From Diphasiastrum complanatum (Eukaryota > Streptophyta > Lycopodiopsida > Lycopodiales > Lycopodiaceae), in the NCBI GenBank assembly GCA_029204225.1, contig CM055100.1:5246348-5310347 (forward strand): DNA of 64,000 nucleotides, in the 5' to 3' direction. The notes beneath the pieces are model-generated. The model was not told the origin of the DNA and did not search any database. It saw only the letters and a list, made by a program, of their open reading frames with translations. Below are positions 1 to 10,897 of this stretch, piece after piece. The position numbers were made by a program, and so were the translations under genes. The number at the start of each line of letters is the position of its first letter. The first letter of the stretch is position 1.

Positions 1-894
1 TTCTGCAAGAACTGCAAGCGTTACTGGACAAAAGGAGGAGCTCTGAGGAATGTTCCCATAGGTGGTGGGTGCAGGAAGAACAAACGGGCTAAGCAGCGAA
101 CTGCAGATCAAGCTCCCTCACCTGCACCTGCTGAAGAGGCACTCTTATCTAGCATTCGTGGTGATGGCTCCAGCAGCAGCTCTTCTTTGCAGCAAGATTT
201 CTCAGCTGGAGCTTCAAGCCCAGGGTTGTATACTTCGAATGAAGGAGATGGAGGATTCAGCCTAACATTTGAAAGACTTGATCAGGCTACAAGATCATTT
301 TCTGTAAGCAGTGCTCCGATTTCTATAAACTGGGCAGGTCAGGTGTCTGCTCCTCCTGCGCTCAACCTGCAGCCTTTTGATTCTAAAATTCTCGCTCTGA
401 ACTTACCTGGCCATCATGTGAAGCAGGAGCAAACCAATCAGCTACATAATGGTCATGGTGATCTAAGCTCTATGTATGAACCCCAACTCAACCTGGTAGC
501 TCAAGCTTCATCTTCTTTGACTGATAATCTTGTCCCATACAATCTGTGTCTGGAGGGCTTTGGAGTTCATAGCAGCAATGGAGACCTACAGTGGAGACTG
601 CCTCCAAGGCTAGTGACAATGGCAGAAGAAGGACATGCAGCCAATGGCAGGCCACTAATGCAGGCCCTGGAAGACCTGGGAAGTGAAAGTTTCAGACACG
701 CTAAAGGCAGGCTTCCTTTTGAATGCATGCCTGTGTCTAGTGAAATGGATGAGCATGGAAGTCATTCATCTCCTGATTGGCCTCCACCAGCAGATGGGTT
801 TTTTGAATCTACAGCAGATGCAGGCTATTGGAATAATGGCACTTGGCCTCCAGATTTGACAATGTATGGCATGGCAGGAAGCCAATTACTATAG
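1..894 (+). CDS. Dof-type zinc-finger transcription factor, 3' part (5' end outside window)
   Basis: Frame 1 is open from base 1 to the TAG at 892-894 (297 codons). It begins inside a Dof domain: [20 protein letters not shown] followed by GGGCRKNKR, holding the last two zinc-binding cysteines (residues 2 and 5 as read) and the basic stretch that follows. The first half of the CX2C-X21-CX2C finger lies upstream of the window. Dof proteins are plant-specific nuclear factors that bind AAAG core sites. The rest is a Ser/Gln/Asn-rich tail, as is usual for the family, ending near residues [19 protein letters not shown], a Trp/Gly-rich C-terminus seen in many Dof proteins. No intron is needed to read to the stop. 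The subfamily cannot be assigned from this part. Confidence 0.93.
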   Translation, partial: FCKNCKRYWTKGGALRNVPIGGGCRKNKRAKQRTADQAPSPAPAEEALLSSIRGDGSSSSSSLQQDFSAGASSPGLYTSNEGDGGFSLTFERLDQATRSFSVSSAPISINWAGQVSAPPALNLQPFDSKILALNLPGHHVKQEQTNQLHNGHGDLSSMYEPQLNLVAQASSSLTDNLVPYNLCLEGFGVHSSNGDLQWRLPPRLVTMAEEGHAANGRPLMQALEDLGSESFRHAKGRLPFECMPVSSEMDEHGSHSSPDWPPPADGFFESTADAGYWNNGTWPPDLTMYGMAGSQLL

Positions 895-2007
895 AAGATC
901 TTCTTGCCTACGATTTTTCTAAGCGCATGCATAGCTATTACCCATTATTCTTGTGGTGCTGTGCTCAAAACCACGTGATTGCAAAACTTTCTGGACCGGC
1001 TTGGATTTCTTTTGTTTTGACCGAAAGTTTACGTTACTGCTGCATCTCTGGATCGTGGATATGCCAAGGCTTATCTGCGCCTTGCCAACACCAGAGATTA
1101 AGTGGACTTGAATAATACGCCTGGTTTGAACCATGGCTTTTACTTGTAACCAGCAGGCTTACCTACTTGCTAGTGAAATTTTTGATTTTTGCCTTGAGGA
1201 GAAGGCTCCTTCGAGAGGATGATTATACTATTGGCCAAGCTTCTTTGTCTCATATGCCCCTCTCAGAACTGCTCCCCAGGGCTAAACCACTGGCTGCTGA
1301 TCTTAGTGACGGGAAGAATATGCTACTTATTACCAATACTGCAACTCTTACAACTAGAGCTGTTGGCCCTATTTAATTTTCTTCAGTGGGGTTGAACAGT
1401 GTGATCAGAGATACCATAACTGCCAATCCCATATTTTACGACTGCTTGATGTGAGGTTATAGCTTTTGCGTATTATCTTGTAGTAGTTTTATTGGTCTGT
1501 AAATAATTACTTGAATCAATGATAAATATTAAAAGATGAAACCTATTTGTTGTTTTTGCTACGACATGGTGAATGGATTTGTTTCCTGTTACGCTAGAAG
1601 TTTCTTATAAGTGATAGTAAAGTAATGGATTCATGAACTCTATGCAACCCGCAAGAATTGAGTTGTTGCACAACAGAGCTAGAAAATTACATAGAGCTGG
1701 CGTGTATGGATATTTGATGTTTGATGCAACGTGGGGTGATAGTTTGTTTCTGGTGTCCTTGAAGATTTTGCGCATAATTTCAGCCTTCAGTTTTCAATCA
1801 ACACCTTGGATTTTTCTCTCTCAAGTGGGATGTGCACATTTAATATTAGAGATGAAGTTGGTTGTTTATGGTTCCAAATTAGAAATGAGAAGATATTCTG
1901 TTTTACAGTCCAAATCCTGAAAATAATCAACTGAAATCAATTTCAAGTTCCAAAGGAATGATAAATTTTTTATCTTGACAATCCAAATCATGAAAATAGT
2001 AAGCTGA
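895..2007. other. Dof 3' flank and untranslated region, no further gene seen
   Basis: After the Dof stop the DNA becomes AT-richer. The first several hundred bases are the likely 3' untranslated region. A near-consensus poly(A) signal (GATAAA in an A/T run) occurs around 1520, but I see no exact AATAAA there. Short open frames in this stretch show no recognisable domain. Confidence 0.5.
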
Positions 2008-2715
2008 CTGGCATTTCCGAGTTGACACAAATGTGATATTGCATTGAATGATCCTCATAGGCTAGTTAAAAAAATTGCCTGTTCCAGATCCTGATAATGA
2101 ATTCCACTATATTCTTTAGAACATGCCTAAAAGCATTAAATCGCATTTGTCCTTAAACTCATCCAAAACATTAGTGGAAAGTTAAATTATGAAGCTATAT
2201 GCATCACCATAATACATATGCAAGATTTACGAAATTAAGAAATGATGATGTAATGTACACAAGCGCTATCTAGAGATGAGAGCCAACTAGCACAAAGTAT
2301 ATGATTCAGTGACTTCAGTTTGCGTTGGAATATGGCATTTAATCAGCACTAGTAAATCAGTAATATTGCATTGTAATAGCCTCTTAAACTTGTTAAAAAG
2401 TGGCCTGCCCAAGAATCCGATAATGTATTCCATTGAATTTCTTAGAGCATGTTTGCCAGCTATTTATAAATCGCATTTGTCAGTACTAAACCCGTCCGAA
2501 ATATTAGTTGTAAGATCAAGTAATTACTAATAAGTGTGTAAAGCTGTTTGATTCTTGAATCAGCTGGCTGCATGTGCAAGATTACGAACTAATGATGTGA
2601 AAAAGTCTTCTAGAGATGAGAGCCACGGTCTGAAGCACAGATTCGAGATGGCAATGGGGGCATAATATAGGTGACTTAACAACTTGCCTTGGAATTTGGC
2701 ATTAATCAGCACGAG
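2008..2715. repeat. Diverged tandem duplication, about 330-360 bp per unit
   Basis: The order of landmarks TGGCATTT, ATTGCATTG, CCTGATAATG/CCGATAATG, AAATCGCATTTGTC, TGCAAGATT(T)ACGAA, TCTAGAGATGAGAGCCA and TTGG-AAT-TGGCATT occurs at about 2010-2340 and again at about 2335-2705. The copies are clearly related but have many substitutions and small indels, so the duplication is old. No coding frame survives both copies. Confidence 0.75.
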
Positions 2716-4640
2716 GTCTTTTCGTAAGGCACAACGTACCCATTACACCCCCCACAAGGAGCCATGTGTCTGCACTCTCAATGCATTAACCCAGACTTGT
2801 TATAACTCCAATTATTGAGCTGCGCATCTTAAAAGTGTTTTGGGCCATAACCCAGCTCATGATCCGCCTTAAGACCAGTTTATCCACCCACATGTACCAC
2901 GTACTGCACTAACCTATCACTTGCATGGTCTGTGAGTCACATCTCTGGACTCTGGAGTCTGGAGCCTGGAAGTTTCATTCTATGATGTGTGTCATACATA
3001 GAGCTGAAGATCAATTATGAACTGCATGCCTGAGGCCTTTGCCTGGCCTGGCCTGACTGCTTGATGGAATCCTCAGTCGTCCAGTACTGGAATTTGGGGT
3101 GGACCGTGGTGGGCAGAGAGATGTAGTAGTAAGTAGGTCCCTTTTCCCACTTTCTTCCTACTCCTGTTCTGTTCTATTCTGTTCTGCTCTGCCCCTGCAC
3201 CAGAAGAAGAAGAGGAAGCAGAAGAGGAAGCAGAAAGAAAGAAAAATGAGTTGAGTGAGTGACCAGTCATGTTTGTGGAAATGCGGAATGCTCTCGAAAC
3301 GATGGCGAATCCTCCAGAGAAGCCGCACGCGTGATGGGATCTCTTCTCTCCAGTCTAAATCTCGACTCGCCCTTTCACGGATTTCACCCAACCCATGGAG
3401 CATCCCCGCATCTTCCCCACCGCCATTGGATACCATATCACAAGCCTTCAGATTCTGCCACGCTCTCGCAGATCAAGCATCCAAAAGTCTCCACGTGGCA
3501 ATGCGACTCGTGGCTATCATCCAAGTGGCCGCGCGTGGAACATCCGATGCCACTGATTTTTTTTTTGCCAAGCCCATTTCAAAGCAGCGAGTAAATTTCG
3601 AAAAAATAATTGATTCTGGAAATCCGGTCGTGAAGGAGCGCGACTCGGAGGCACTACTACGGACTTACGGTCCACTGAGGATCGAGTGGGTGGCCACTGG
3701 GCAACAGCACGTAAGTGGGTACCTACATGCTACAGCAAAGAAGAAGAAGAAGAAGAAGAAGAAGAAAGAGGAGGAGGGGAAAGGTAGGAGAGCACGGAAT
3801 CTTGCTATGGTCCCAGCTTCCATGGTCGTCTTGTGACACGCCCCCCACCATAACTGGCAGGACCTCTTCCTTGTTAATATCTTCTTGGCGGTGGTAGCCA
3901 ATTCTTTGAATCCTTCTTCAAACTTGCTTCAAATTTCTTTCCATTTGGAGGATTGTAAGGGATTGTTGTTGCCATGCTTAGTTTAATGTGACAACTTTGT
4001 TGCCTCCAAAATCTTCAATTCAAGAACCTTGCCGGCCACAATCTTTTAAAAAACACTAAATGTCCCCATGCAATATCATATACCATGAACAATTTAACTC
4101 CAACTACTCTTGCTACAAATCTCTCTCGAATCTATCTCTGTGTAGTTTTATAATGTTCAAATCCTTGGAATGTTACTAATGAAGTTTTATAATATTGAAA
4201 TCCTCAAAATGTTATTAATATCCTTTGTTTTTTAAACCTTGCCCTTGAAAAATTGATGTAAAAGAGTCTCAACATATATAATTGTTATTATATGGTTTAT
4301 AATACCAAAAAGCATTTATCAAATTTTGTGATCCCGAGGGTTGATAATACCAAGAAGCATCATTAGATTCTATAGCCATTTAAGGCATGGTATGGTACGA
4401 CCTCAATTGTGTAAATTATGGAGTCCATAGAATTTATTCAAAATATGTACATAACAATATAAAAGCTTTCTACCATTTCATGAATTTTATACAAGTTTTA
4501 ATATAATCCAATAATTTTTGTTGAAGATACAATTTGACATACAAGAGAAAACAAGTGTTGGTTTTTGGATAACAACATACCCCATAAATTTTTTAAACAA
4601 GAATTTTAAAAAAAAATGTCGGTTCCATTAAAATTGCCGT
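2716..4640. other. Intergenic DNA with a short GC-richer patch, no gene supported
   Basis: About 3240-3860 is richer in G+C than its surroundings and holds a G-box core CACGTG at 3492-3497. Several overlapping open frames are present on both strands, but none shows a domain. An (AAG)n microsatellite lies at 3737-3766. From 3900 to 4640 the sequence is AT-rich and I see nothing in it. Confidence 0.4.
3737..3766. repeat. (AAG)n microsatellite
   Basis: About ten consecutive AAG triplets. Confidence 0.95.
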
Positions 4641-4677
4641 TTTGTTGAGCGCTTGTAGCTATTGCAACCCGGCTTGT

Positions 4678-4759
<82 letters not shown>
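4678..4759. repeat. Compound (TC)n-(AT)n microsatellite
   Basis: About 26 bases of TC repeats run directly into about 55 bases of AT repeats. A short open frame across it encodes only Ser-Leu and Ile-Tyr dipeptides and is not a gene. Confidence 0.97.
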
Positions 4760-4763
<4 letters not shown>

Positions 4764-6240
4764 TAGACACACTAGCAACAATTACCTCTACTCACTCTTG
4801 CCACCAATTTTCAAGCATTGGCAAGTGAGACCAATTAATCACTCCCCTTACCTAGGCGGTAACTGTCAAAATCGAGAGTTGCAAAATGATTGGTTACCTT
4901 GAATGTCTCCTATTTCATTGTTCCATTTTTCATAAATTGCCCTAGGCAGCTCAACATATTGGGCAATTTCCCTAGGTCCAGAAAGCATGCTTTCAAGTTG
5001 TCCCTATGTGGCAAAGAGCCCTTGTCACCTCATGCCCCACATGGTAGCAGCTCAATGTAAATATGAAAGCTGGGGAAGCCTTTGTTTAATAGAATGGATC
5101 AACATGATGACTTAAAGTTTAGATATTGTTGGGCAATCAAATGTGAAAACACCTTAAGCCTTACTTTGAATATTGAACATTCCGAAAAATAATTTGTGTG
5201 AACAAATATTTGATGCATGACTTTGCATTAATGTTGTTTTGTTATGATAATATGTGGAGATGAAGCAATTGGAACTAGCGACGGACAAGGAAAGTAGTAC
5301 TTATAGATGCAGTCACAATTTATTTCATTGCCTCAATTTTCTTAACCCTAGCTCACAACTCTTTGAAGTTGTTGTGGTCTTATGTTTGGCTAGAAAGAGA
5401 GATCTATTCTTACTTATGTACAACTTTTCCAATCAAAGCTTTGACTCGATTCCAAGAAGTCATAATGAAGAGAGTTATTTTCATGAAGATATTTTTTGAG
5501 ATAGAGAAAGCGGTCACTGAAGAAGAAGATATGATGGTAATTGATTATTCCAATCCATATATTTCTTTGATGGTTCGCTATTTGATCTCTTGACAACCAT
5601 TCAATGATCATTTAAGATGAAGGATGAGCTAAAGTTTGTGATGAGCAGATCACAGAAGCAAACATACCAAAATTGACAAGGAAAACGGATTATTGCTAGG
5701 TTCCATGGCATTGGCATCACCATTGTTGTTGAAGTTGGTTGAGCTTCTGGTTTCTTTGTAAAGAACACTTTAGAGCGTTGTAGCTGCTAACCATCTCCTC
5801 ACGCTTAGGAAGAATGGCTTCCAAGCTCCTTAATAGTTAATCTTCCTCTCTCCCCTCTTCTCTAAGCTGAAACACAAACATAAGTGTTAGATCTTCACCA
5901 AGGGCTTTAGGCCAACATAGGTAGATTTCTCTTTCCCTTAAGCCTTGGAAATCAAAGAGGCCAAGAGCTATTAAGGGCACGACACCACAAATAGCCAAGA
6001 AGTAGGATTCAAAGTATTTTAGACCTTCCTTTGCATTTTCTAGGATTGTTTGTAGTTTTAATCCTCCGATCGGATGTAGCATAGGCTTTGGAAGAGGTAG
6101 TTGGTGACAAATTGCTGCTTCTCTTATCATAGGGCATAATTTTTACCTTTACATCACATCTTATCCGTAGGATCGATTCCCAACCTCCCTATACTACAAC
6201 GGAGTTGATTCTTCATTTTTACTTGCCCACTAACAGAGAT
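4760..6240. other. AT-rich intergenic DNA; the end may be a gypsy LTR 3' part
   Basis: No recognisable gene. Open frames at 5254-5499 (+) and 5837-6130 (-) have no domain I know. The last 100 bases (around 6150-6240, with a GGATCGATTCCCAACCTCCC-type stretch) resemble the U5 end of plant gypsy LTRs, and they lie just before the primer site at 6284. Confidence 0.35.
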
Positions 6241-6283
6241 GGATCTATAGGAAAGGTGGCAAAAATAGGGTAACATAGATTTT

Positions 6284-6301
6284 TGGTGCCGTTGCCGGGG
6301 A
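6284..6301 (+). other. Gypsy primer-binding site, tRNA-Asp type
   Basis: TGGTGCCGTTGCCGGGGA differs by one base from the tRNA-Asp 3'-end complement that primes plant Athila/Tat-type gypsy elements. It shows that a plus-strand gypsy LTR ended just to its left. Only a few hundred bases of leader follow before unrelated copia sequence starts, so the element is truncated. Confidence 0.8.
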
Positions 6302-6554
6302 ATGATGATGAGTAGGAAAACTTGTCACTTATGAGGAATTTTTATTGATTTTTCTACTGTTTTCTGTCATTAATATTCTTAGTAGAAGTAGGTTGCTTGT
6401 GTGTACCTTGCTTTTGGCTTTTATTTGGTCAAGATCTAGGTTTCTTGTTGAATGTTTGCAAGGGGCGCACTTAGTAGGTGTCATAGCCTACTATGTCATT
6501 TTATCCATTTTCTCGGCAATTTAATGACAGTACCTAAACCTCAAGATATGTTAT

Positions 6555-7607
6555 AAGTGCATACTGTGTATTCTTGATCCATACCGTCTCCTTTGTGCAA
6601 TGTGTAAGAGCTTTGTACTCGGCCTCACTAGATGACAACGAGATAGTGGCTTGTTTCTTCGACATCCATCATATAGCTCCATCACCTATAAAAATATAAT
6701 GAGCACTGATGGACTTCCTATCCATTACATCTCCAGCATAGTCCAAATATGAAAATCCAAAAAGATTAGATGATGATCCCTCATACAATATGCCAAAATC
6801 TCGAGTCCCAATGATGTACCTCAAAACTCATTTTCCTAGCTTCCAATGCTCCTCATTAGGATCTTGCATGAATTGACTCAATCTTCCAACACAATAGCTT
6901 AGATCAGGTCTAGTAATGGTTAGATAGATGAGTGAACCAACTAGCTTCCTATAGAGAGTAATGTCCTTGAAGGACCTTTCACTACCTCTTATAGTTAGCT
7001 TTACATGAGACTCCATAGGTGTAGCACTAGCTTTTGCATCTACCATATGAAATCTTTCTTGTCTAAAAGTAGATTGAGAAGTCCTAATCACTTCTACTCC
7101 CAAAATACACTAAGCATATTCTTGGTGATTGATGGTACAGACATTTTCTAGATCCATGCATTTTGAGGATTCTAGATACAAAGAGATGGTGCCAACACCA
7201 TCTATCCTACACTCTTCATCATTTGCAGTAAAGAAAAACTTTTTAGCATTATTGAAAGAGTGTAAGGTTGAGAAAAAGTCCTTTTCACAAGACATGTGGG
7301 AGCTAGCCCCACTGTCGATCCACCAATTGTCTCTTGAATTGCTATTGCTTGTTGGTGAGGATGTAGATGCCATCAAGAATACATCTACTTCCTTGTTTGT
7401 CCTCCTCCACTTGTGCTCTTAGCCTCTTGTAGCATTCAGATGCATAATGCCCTTTCTTTCCACAAAAGAAGCATTTCTGCTTTGACTTGTCCTTTGAGGT
7501 TGATGAATCATCCTCTTCTTTGGCCTCCTTTGGATGCTTCTTCTTTCCATTGGTCTTCTTTTTGCCCTTGAATGAGAAATTGGCTTTCTCATCACCATCC
7601 TGCAACA
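6555..7607 (-). pseudogene. Internally deleted Ty1/copia gag-pol remnant
   Basis: Read on the minus strand from 7607 down. First comes gag ending in a CCHC knuckle (CFFCGKKGHYASEC, about 7440-7480). Next is protease with active-site segment WWIDSGASSHM (about 7290-7325). A jump at about 7110 follows from the protease (LENV) straight to the end of RT (GVEVIRTS, then RPDLSYCVGRLSQFMQDP). Last is the start of RNase H (MDRKS, SEAEYKAL) fading out near 6555. Integrase and most of RT, including the YVDD motif, are missing. A second small gap removes about a dozen residues after RTSQSTF. The family is close to elements B and C. Confidence 0.85.
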
Positions 7608-8089
7608 ACAAAGAACTCATCCAAGATTTTGCATGGAGCATCCCGCACAATGATATTTTCATAAAGGAACTTGGCAGTGGTCCTAGCATCAGCTACTCTT
7701 ACTGCCTTGGCTTCGACCCACTTGGTGAGATAGTCTGTGGCTACGATTATGTATCAAGCCTGGGAACTCCTTGCTGCAGGGTGAATTGGACCGATGTAAT
7801 CCAATCCCCACTTTTCGAATGATGCTTGGGCTAAGACCGGGTGCAGGAGGTCATAATTCAATCTCGTTGGTCTCCTTGCCCTTTGGCACACATCACACTT
7901 TTTCAAGTATTCCTCCGTATCCTTATGAATCGTTGGCCACCAGCATCCTGATTGCAAGATCTTGTGAACTATAATGTCAGATGCAAAATGGCCTCCACCC
8001 ATGCCTTCATGTGAAAGCGAAATGATCTGGGTGGGCTCATGAGGGAGAATACACCGCCAAAGGACTCCGTCTGGTCCTCTTTGATACAA
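7608..8089 (-). pseudogene. Gypsy integrase, N-terminal part
   Basis: The minus-strand translation shows the HHCC zinc-binding module of integrase: a His after ISLS, a His in GGGHFASD, then CDVC in YLKKCDVCQRARR. The core begins with KWGLDYIGPI, and in another frame continues to [13 protein letters not shown]. The reading frame changes near 7750 and the core is cut at about 7608 at the join to copia gag, so the last two catalytic residues and the C-terminal domain are absent. Known function: joining retroelement cDNA to host DNA. Confidence 0.85.
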
Positions 8090-8519
8090 CTGGTCGTCAA
8101 TCAGCTGATATGGTCTAGCTTTAAGATCAATTTTCGCTGATCTCCTTTGGTAGTGACTTGCCTGGTTGGCCCCGCATTAGATATTCAACAATGTCGGCAG
8201 CCCATTCTGGTACTGTGTCTACGTAAAACAAGACAGCATTGGCCAGCTCATCGTCAGGTTGGGTTGCAATCTCCTTTCTCTTGATTCGAGACACATGATC
8301 TGCCATCTAGTGTTGTTTTCCCTTGCGAACTACTATCTGAAAATCAAATTCCAACAACAGAAGTAGCCATCTGGTGATTCTCCCAGTGTTGCAAGTTTTA
8401 TTAACAAGATAGAGCAAGGGTTGATGGTCCATATAAAAAGCAAAATGTGTGGCCATCAGGTAGTGTCAAAATTTCTTAACTGCATAGATCATTGCCAGTG
8501 CTTCTCGCTTTGTGGTTGA

Positions 8520-9809
8520 TTAGTTCATTTCTGTATCACTGATCTGTCGGCTTGCAAATCGGATTGGAAAATCATTTTTGTGTTCACCTGGCTGGGTTAA
8601 GACTGCTCCAACTACATACTTCGATGCGTCCATATGCACGTGAAACTCAATGGACCAATTGGATGGGCGTAAGATTGGTGCTAAAAGCAATGCATCCTTA
8701 AGATTTTGAAAAGCCTTTAGGGATTCCTCGTTCCAATGTGGATCCGTTGTGAGCTTGTAAATTGGTCGGGCTAACTCCGCAAAATCAAGAATGAAGATCC
8801 TATAATAGTTAGCATGACCCATGAAGATGTATACTTCATGGATCATCCCCGGTGGTGGTAGATCAACAATAATCCTGATCTTTGATAGGTTTGTGGCAAT
8901 CCCGTGTCTTGACACTATATGGCCGAGAATCAAGCCATGTGTCACCCAAAATTGACATTTTTCTGGATTCAAGGAGATCTGGAAGTCGCGGCATTTTTGT
9001 AGCACTTTCTCCAAATTGGATAAGTGTTCTGAGTCTGGTCCATGCACGCACAGATCGTCCAAGAATATTTCCAAAAAATTTTGCAAATAATCTCTGAATG
9101 TCATCTGCATGACTCATTGGAAAGTGCTTGGGGCATTGCAAAGGCTGAATGGCATCACCTTATAGGCATAGGTTCCCCATTCCATGGCGAATGTTGTCTT
9201 GTGTTGGTCTGGAGGGGCTATCTTCACCTGGTTGTAGCCACTGAAGCCGTCTAAAAAATTGTAGGCTTCGGTGCCAGCTACTTTGTCGAGGACACTTTTC
9301 GTAAATGGTAAAGAAAAATGATCCTTTTTGGTGACTGCATTGAGTGCCTGTAGATTCACACAAATCCGCATTTTGCCATTATTCTTGGGTACTATAGCTA
9401 TCACCGATACCCATTCCGTGTGCTCAATTTTATAAATGAAATCTGCATCCATCAGCTTCTGCAACTCCTGCTTGATCAGCTCTGTATAATTCGGGTTGCA
9501 GCGGTAGTAACGGCTTACCTTGGGGACTGCTCTGTCCACCAAGGGTATGGTATGTTGGACTATTGTTGGAGAAATGCCCTTAAGATCACTATAGCTCCAA
9601 GCAAAACAGTCTTTATACTCCACCAATAATGTTCGTAGTCTCTTGAACTGTGTGGGCGTTAATTGCTCTCCCACATGCACTATCTTTTCTTCTTCACCTG
9701 ACTCCGCAAGGTTCATCGGCTGTGTTCGAGCAGGTCCCTCAAAGACTTGTTCCATTGGTGCCTGACTTTGATCAGGTTCTCGCTGGGCTTGCGACATCAT
9801 TATTACCAC
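8520..9809 (-). pseudogene. Gypsy reverse transcriptase and RNase H
   Basis: The frame at 9809-9114 holds the RT N-terminus and fingers (LVEYKDCFAWSYSDLKGI, then KMRICVNLQALNAVTKKDHF, LDGFSGYNQVKIAP and NAPSTFQ). A stop at about 9111 separates it from 9110-8520, which carries the catalytic FLDDLCVHG segment and the RNase H start (HVHMDASKYVVGAVLTQPGE). FLDD is an accepted variant of the YxDD box. After RT the frame stops at 8520. RNase H sequence continues faintly to about 8160 before the integrase. The stops show it is inactive. Confidence 0.9.
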
Positions 9810-9827
9810 GTCATCCCATGTATAATT

Positions 9828-10897
9828 TCAGAAAGTTTCAGGCATCTCGTGAACTGGAGCTTGTCGAGATTCCTCCTTTAGCATATTGATCTTAGCCCAA
9901 TTGGTCATTTTTTGGTTTTCTGTCATCTGTGTAGAAGATGACGCTATATCTGAGTCCATCTTGATTGACTTCAAGAAATCCAACACCTTCTTTTTGTCTT
10001 TTTTCATTATTTTGGTGGATTCGTCCTTGTTGTCCTTCATCGGAACTGCAATGACATTCACCTTGTGGTTGCGAATATCAACATCTACCGTAGCTATCGC
10101 CTCTTCGGGTAGATCACTCCATTGGATCATCTAGTTGTAGCGTTGCTTCAACTGACTCTTCTTATTCGCAAGTGCCTTGGGTGGATCGATCCTTGAGACA
10201 TTTGCCATAGCAGACTTTTGCGGTGGTTGAGCTGGTACTTTCTTGATTCCGTTGGGTCCATGTGGTGTAGGACCTGCTCATCAGTCAGCTCAATCTCCTT
10301 ATTATAAGCTAGAGCATGTTGCCAAGGGACTAAATCATCGTCCACTGGGTTCTCAATAGGTTCTGCTGACACCCATGTTACGTTTATCATATTCACCCCA
10401 AATGTGATTGGTGTGTCCATAGTGTAACACTTGGGTGAAGATGTAATGGGTTCAGGATCTGATTCATATTGACATGCCTGGCAGTCAATAGTTGCTAATG
10501 CAACCGTCCATCTCACGACATCCGTCTTCGCATCATAGTGACCTCCCTTGGCTGGCCTTGGGTGATCAATCGTGTGATCTATCGTGGATGATCCGTCATT
10601 AGCTTTGGGTGCAATACGTTTCACTGCCCATGTGGTTGGATCAACCTTCATAGCCTGCTCTCTATTCTTAAAGGTGAGTTTCCCCATACCCCAGTGTGTA
10701 CTACTTGCGCAGTCCTCAACCATGGGTGGAGATCAAATTGACACTTGATCCTCCATCTACTACTGTTGTCTCGTCCTCGTATCTCTTGTGTTTGATTGAT
10801 GTTGTGCTCCTCACTTTCCCATGTTGTCCCGATGTCGAGGATGTTACTTGTTCTTCATATCTCGTACAATATATGGGCTCAGGTGCTACTGGTTCCT
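9828..10897 (-). pseudogene. Gypsy protease region and spacer
   Basis: Two open blocks (10723-10148 and 10130-9828) lie between gag and RT. Translation around 10740-10780 gives VDGGSSVNLIS, the D-G-G-S form of the retroelement aspartic protease active site. The downstream blocks are acidic and charged (for example TDEQVLHHMDPTES) with no enzyme motif I recognise, and probably form the spacer between protease and RT. Frameshifts separate the parts. Confidence 0.65.

Noticed and set aside
843-1115. Open frame overlapping the Dof stop codon
   Set aside because: Different frame from Dof, no domain, lies in the 3' untranslated region.
4642-4902. Open frame starting near the TC/AT microsatellite
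   Set aside because: Mostly encoded by the dinucleotide repeat.
5254-6130. Short open frames of 76-97 codons on both strands
   Set aside because: No domain, AT-rich surroundings and no neighbouring exons recognised. Not supported as genes.
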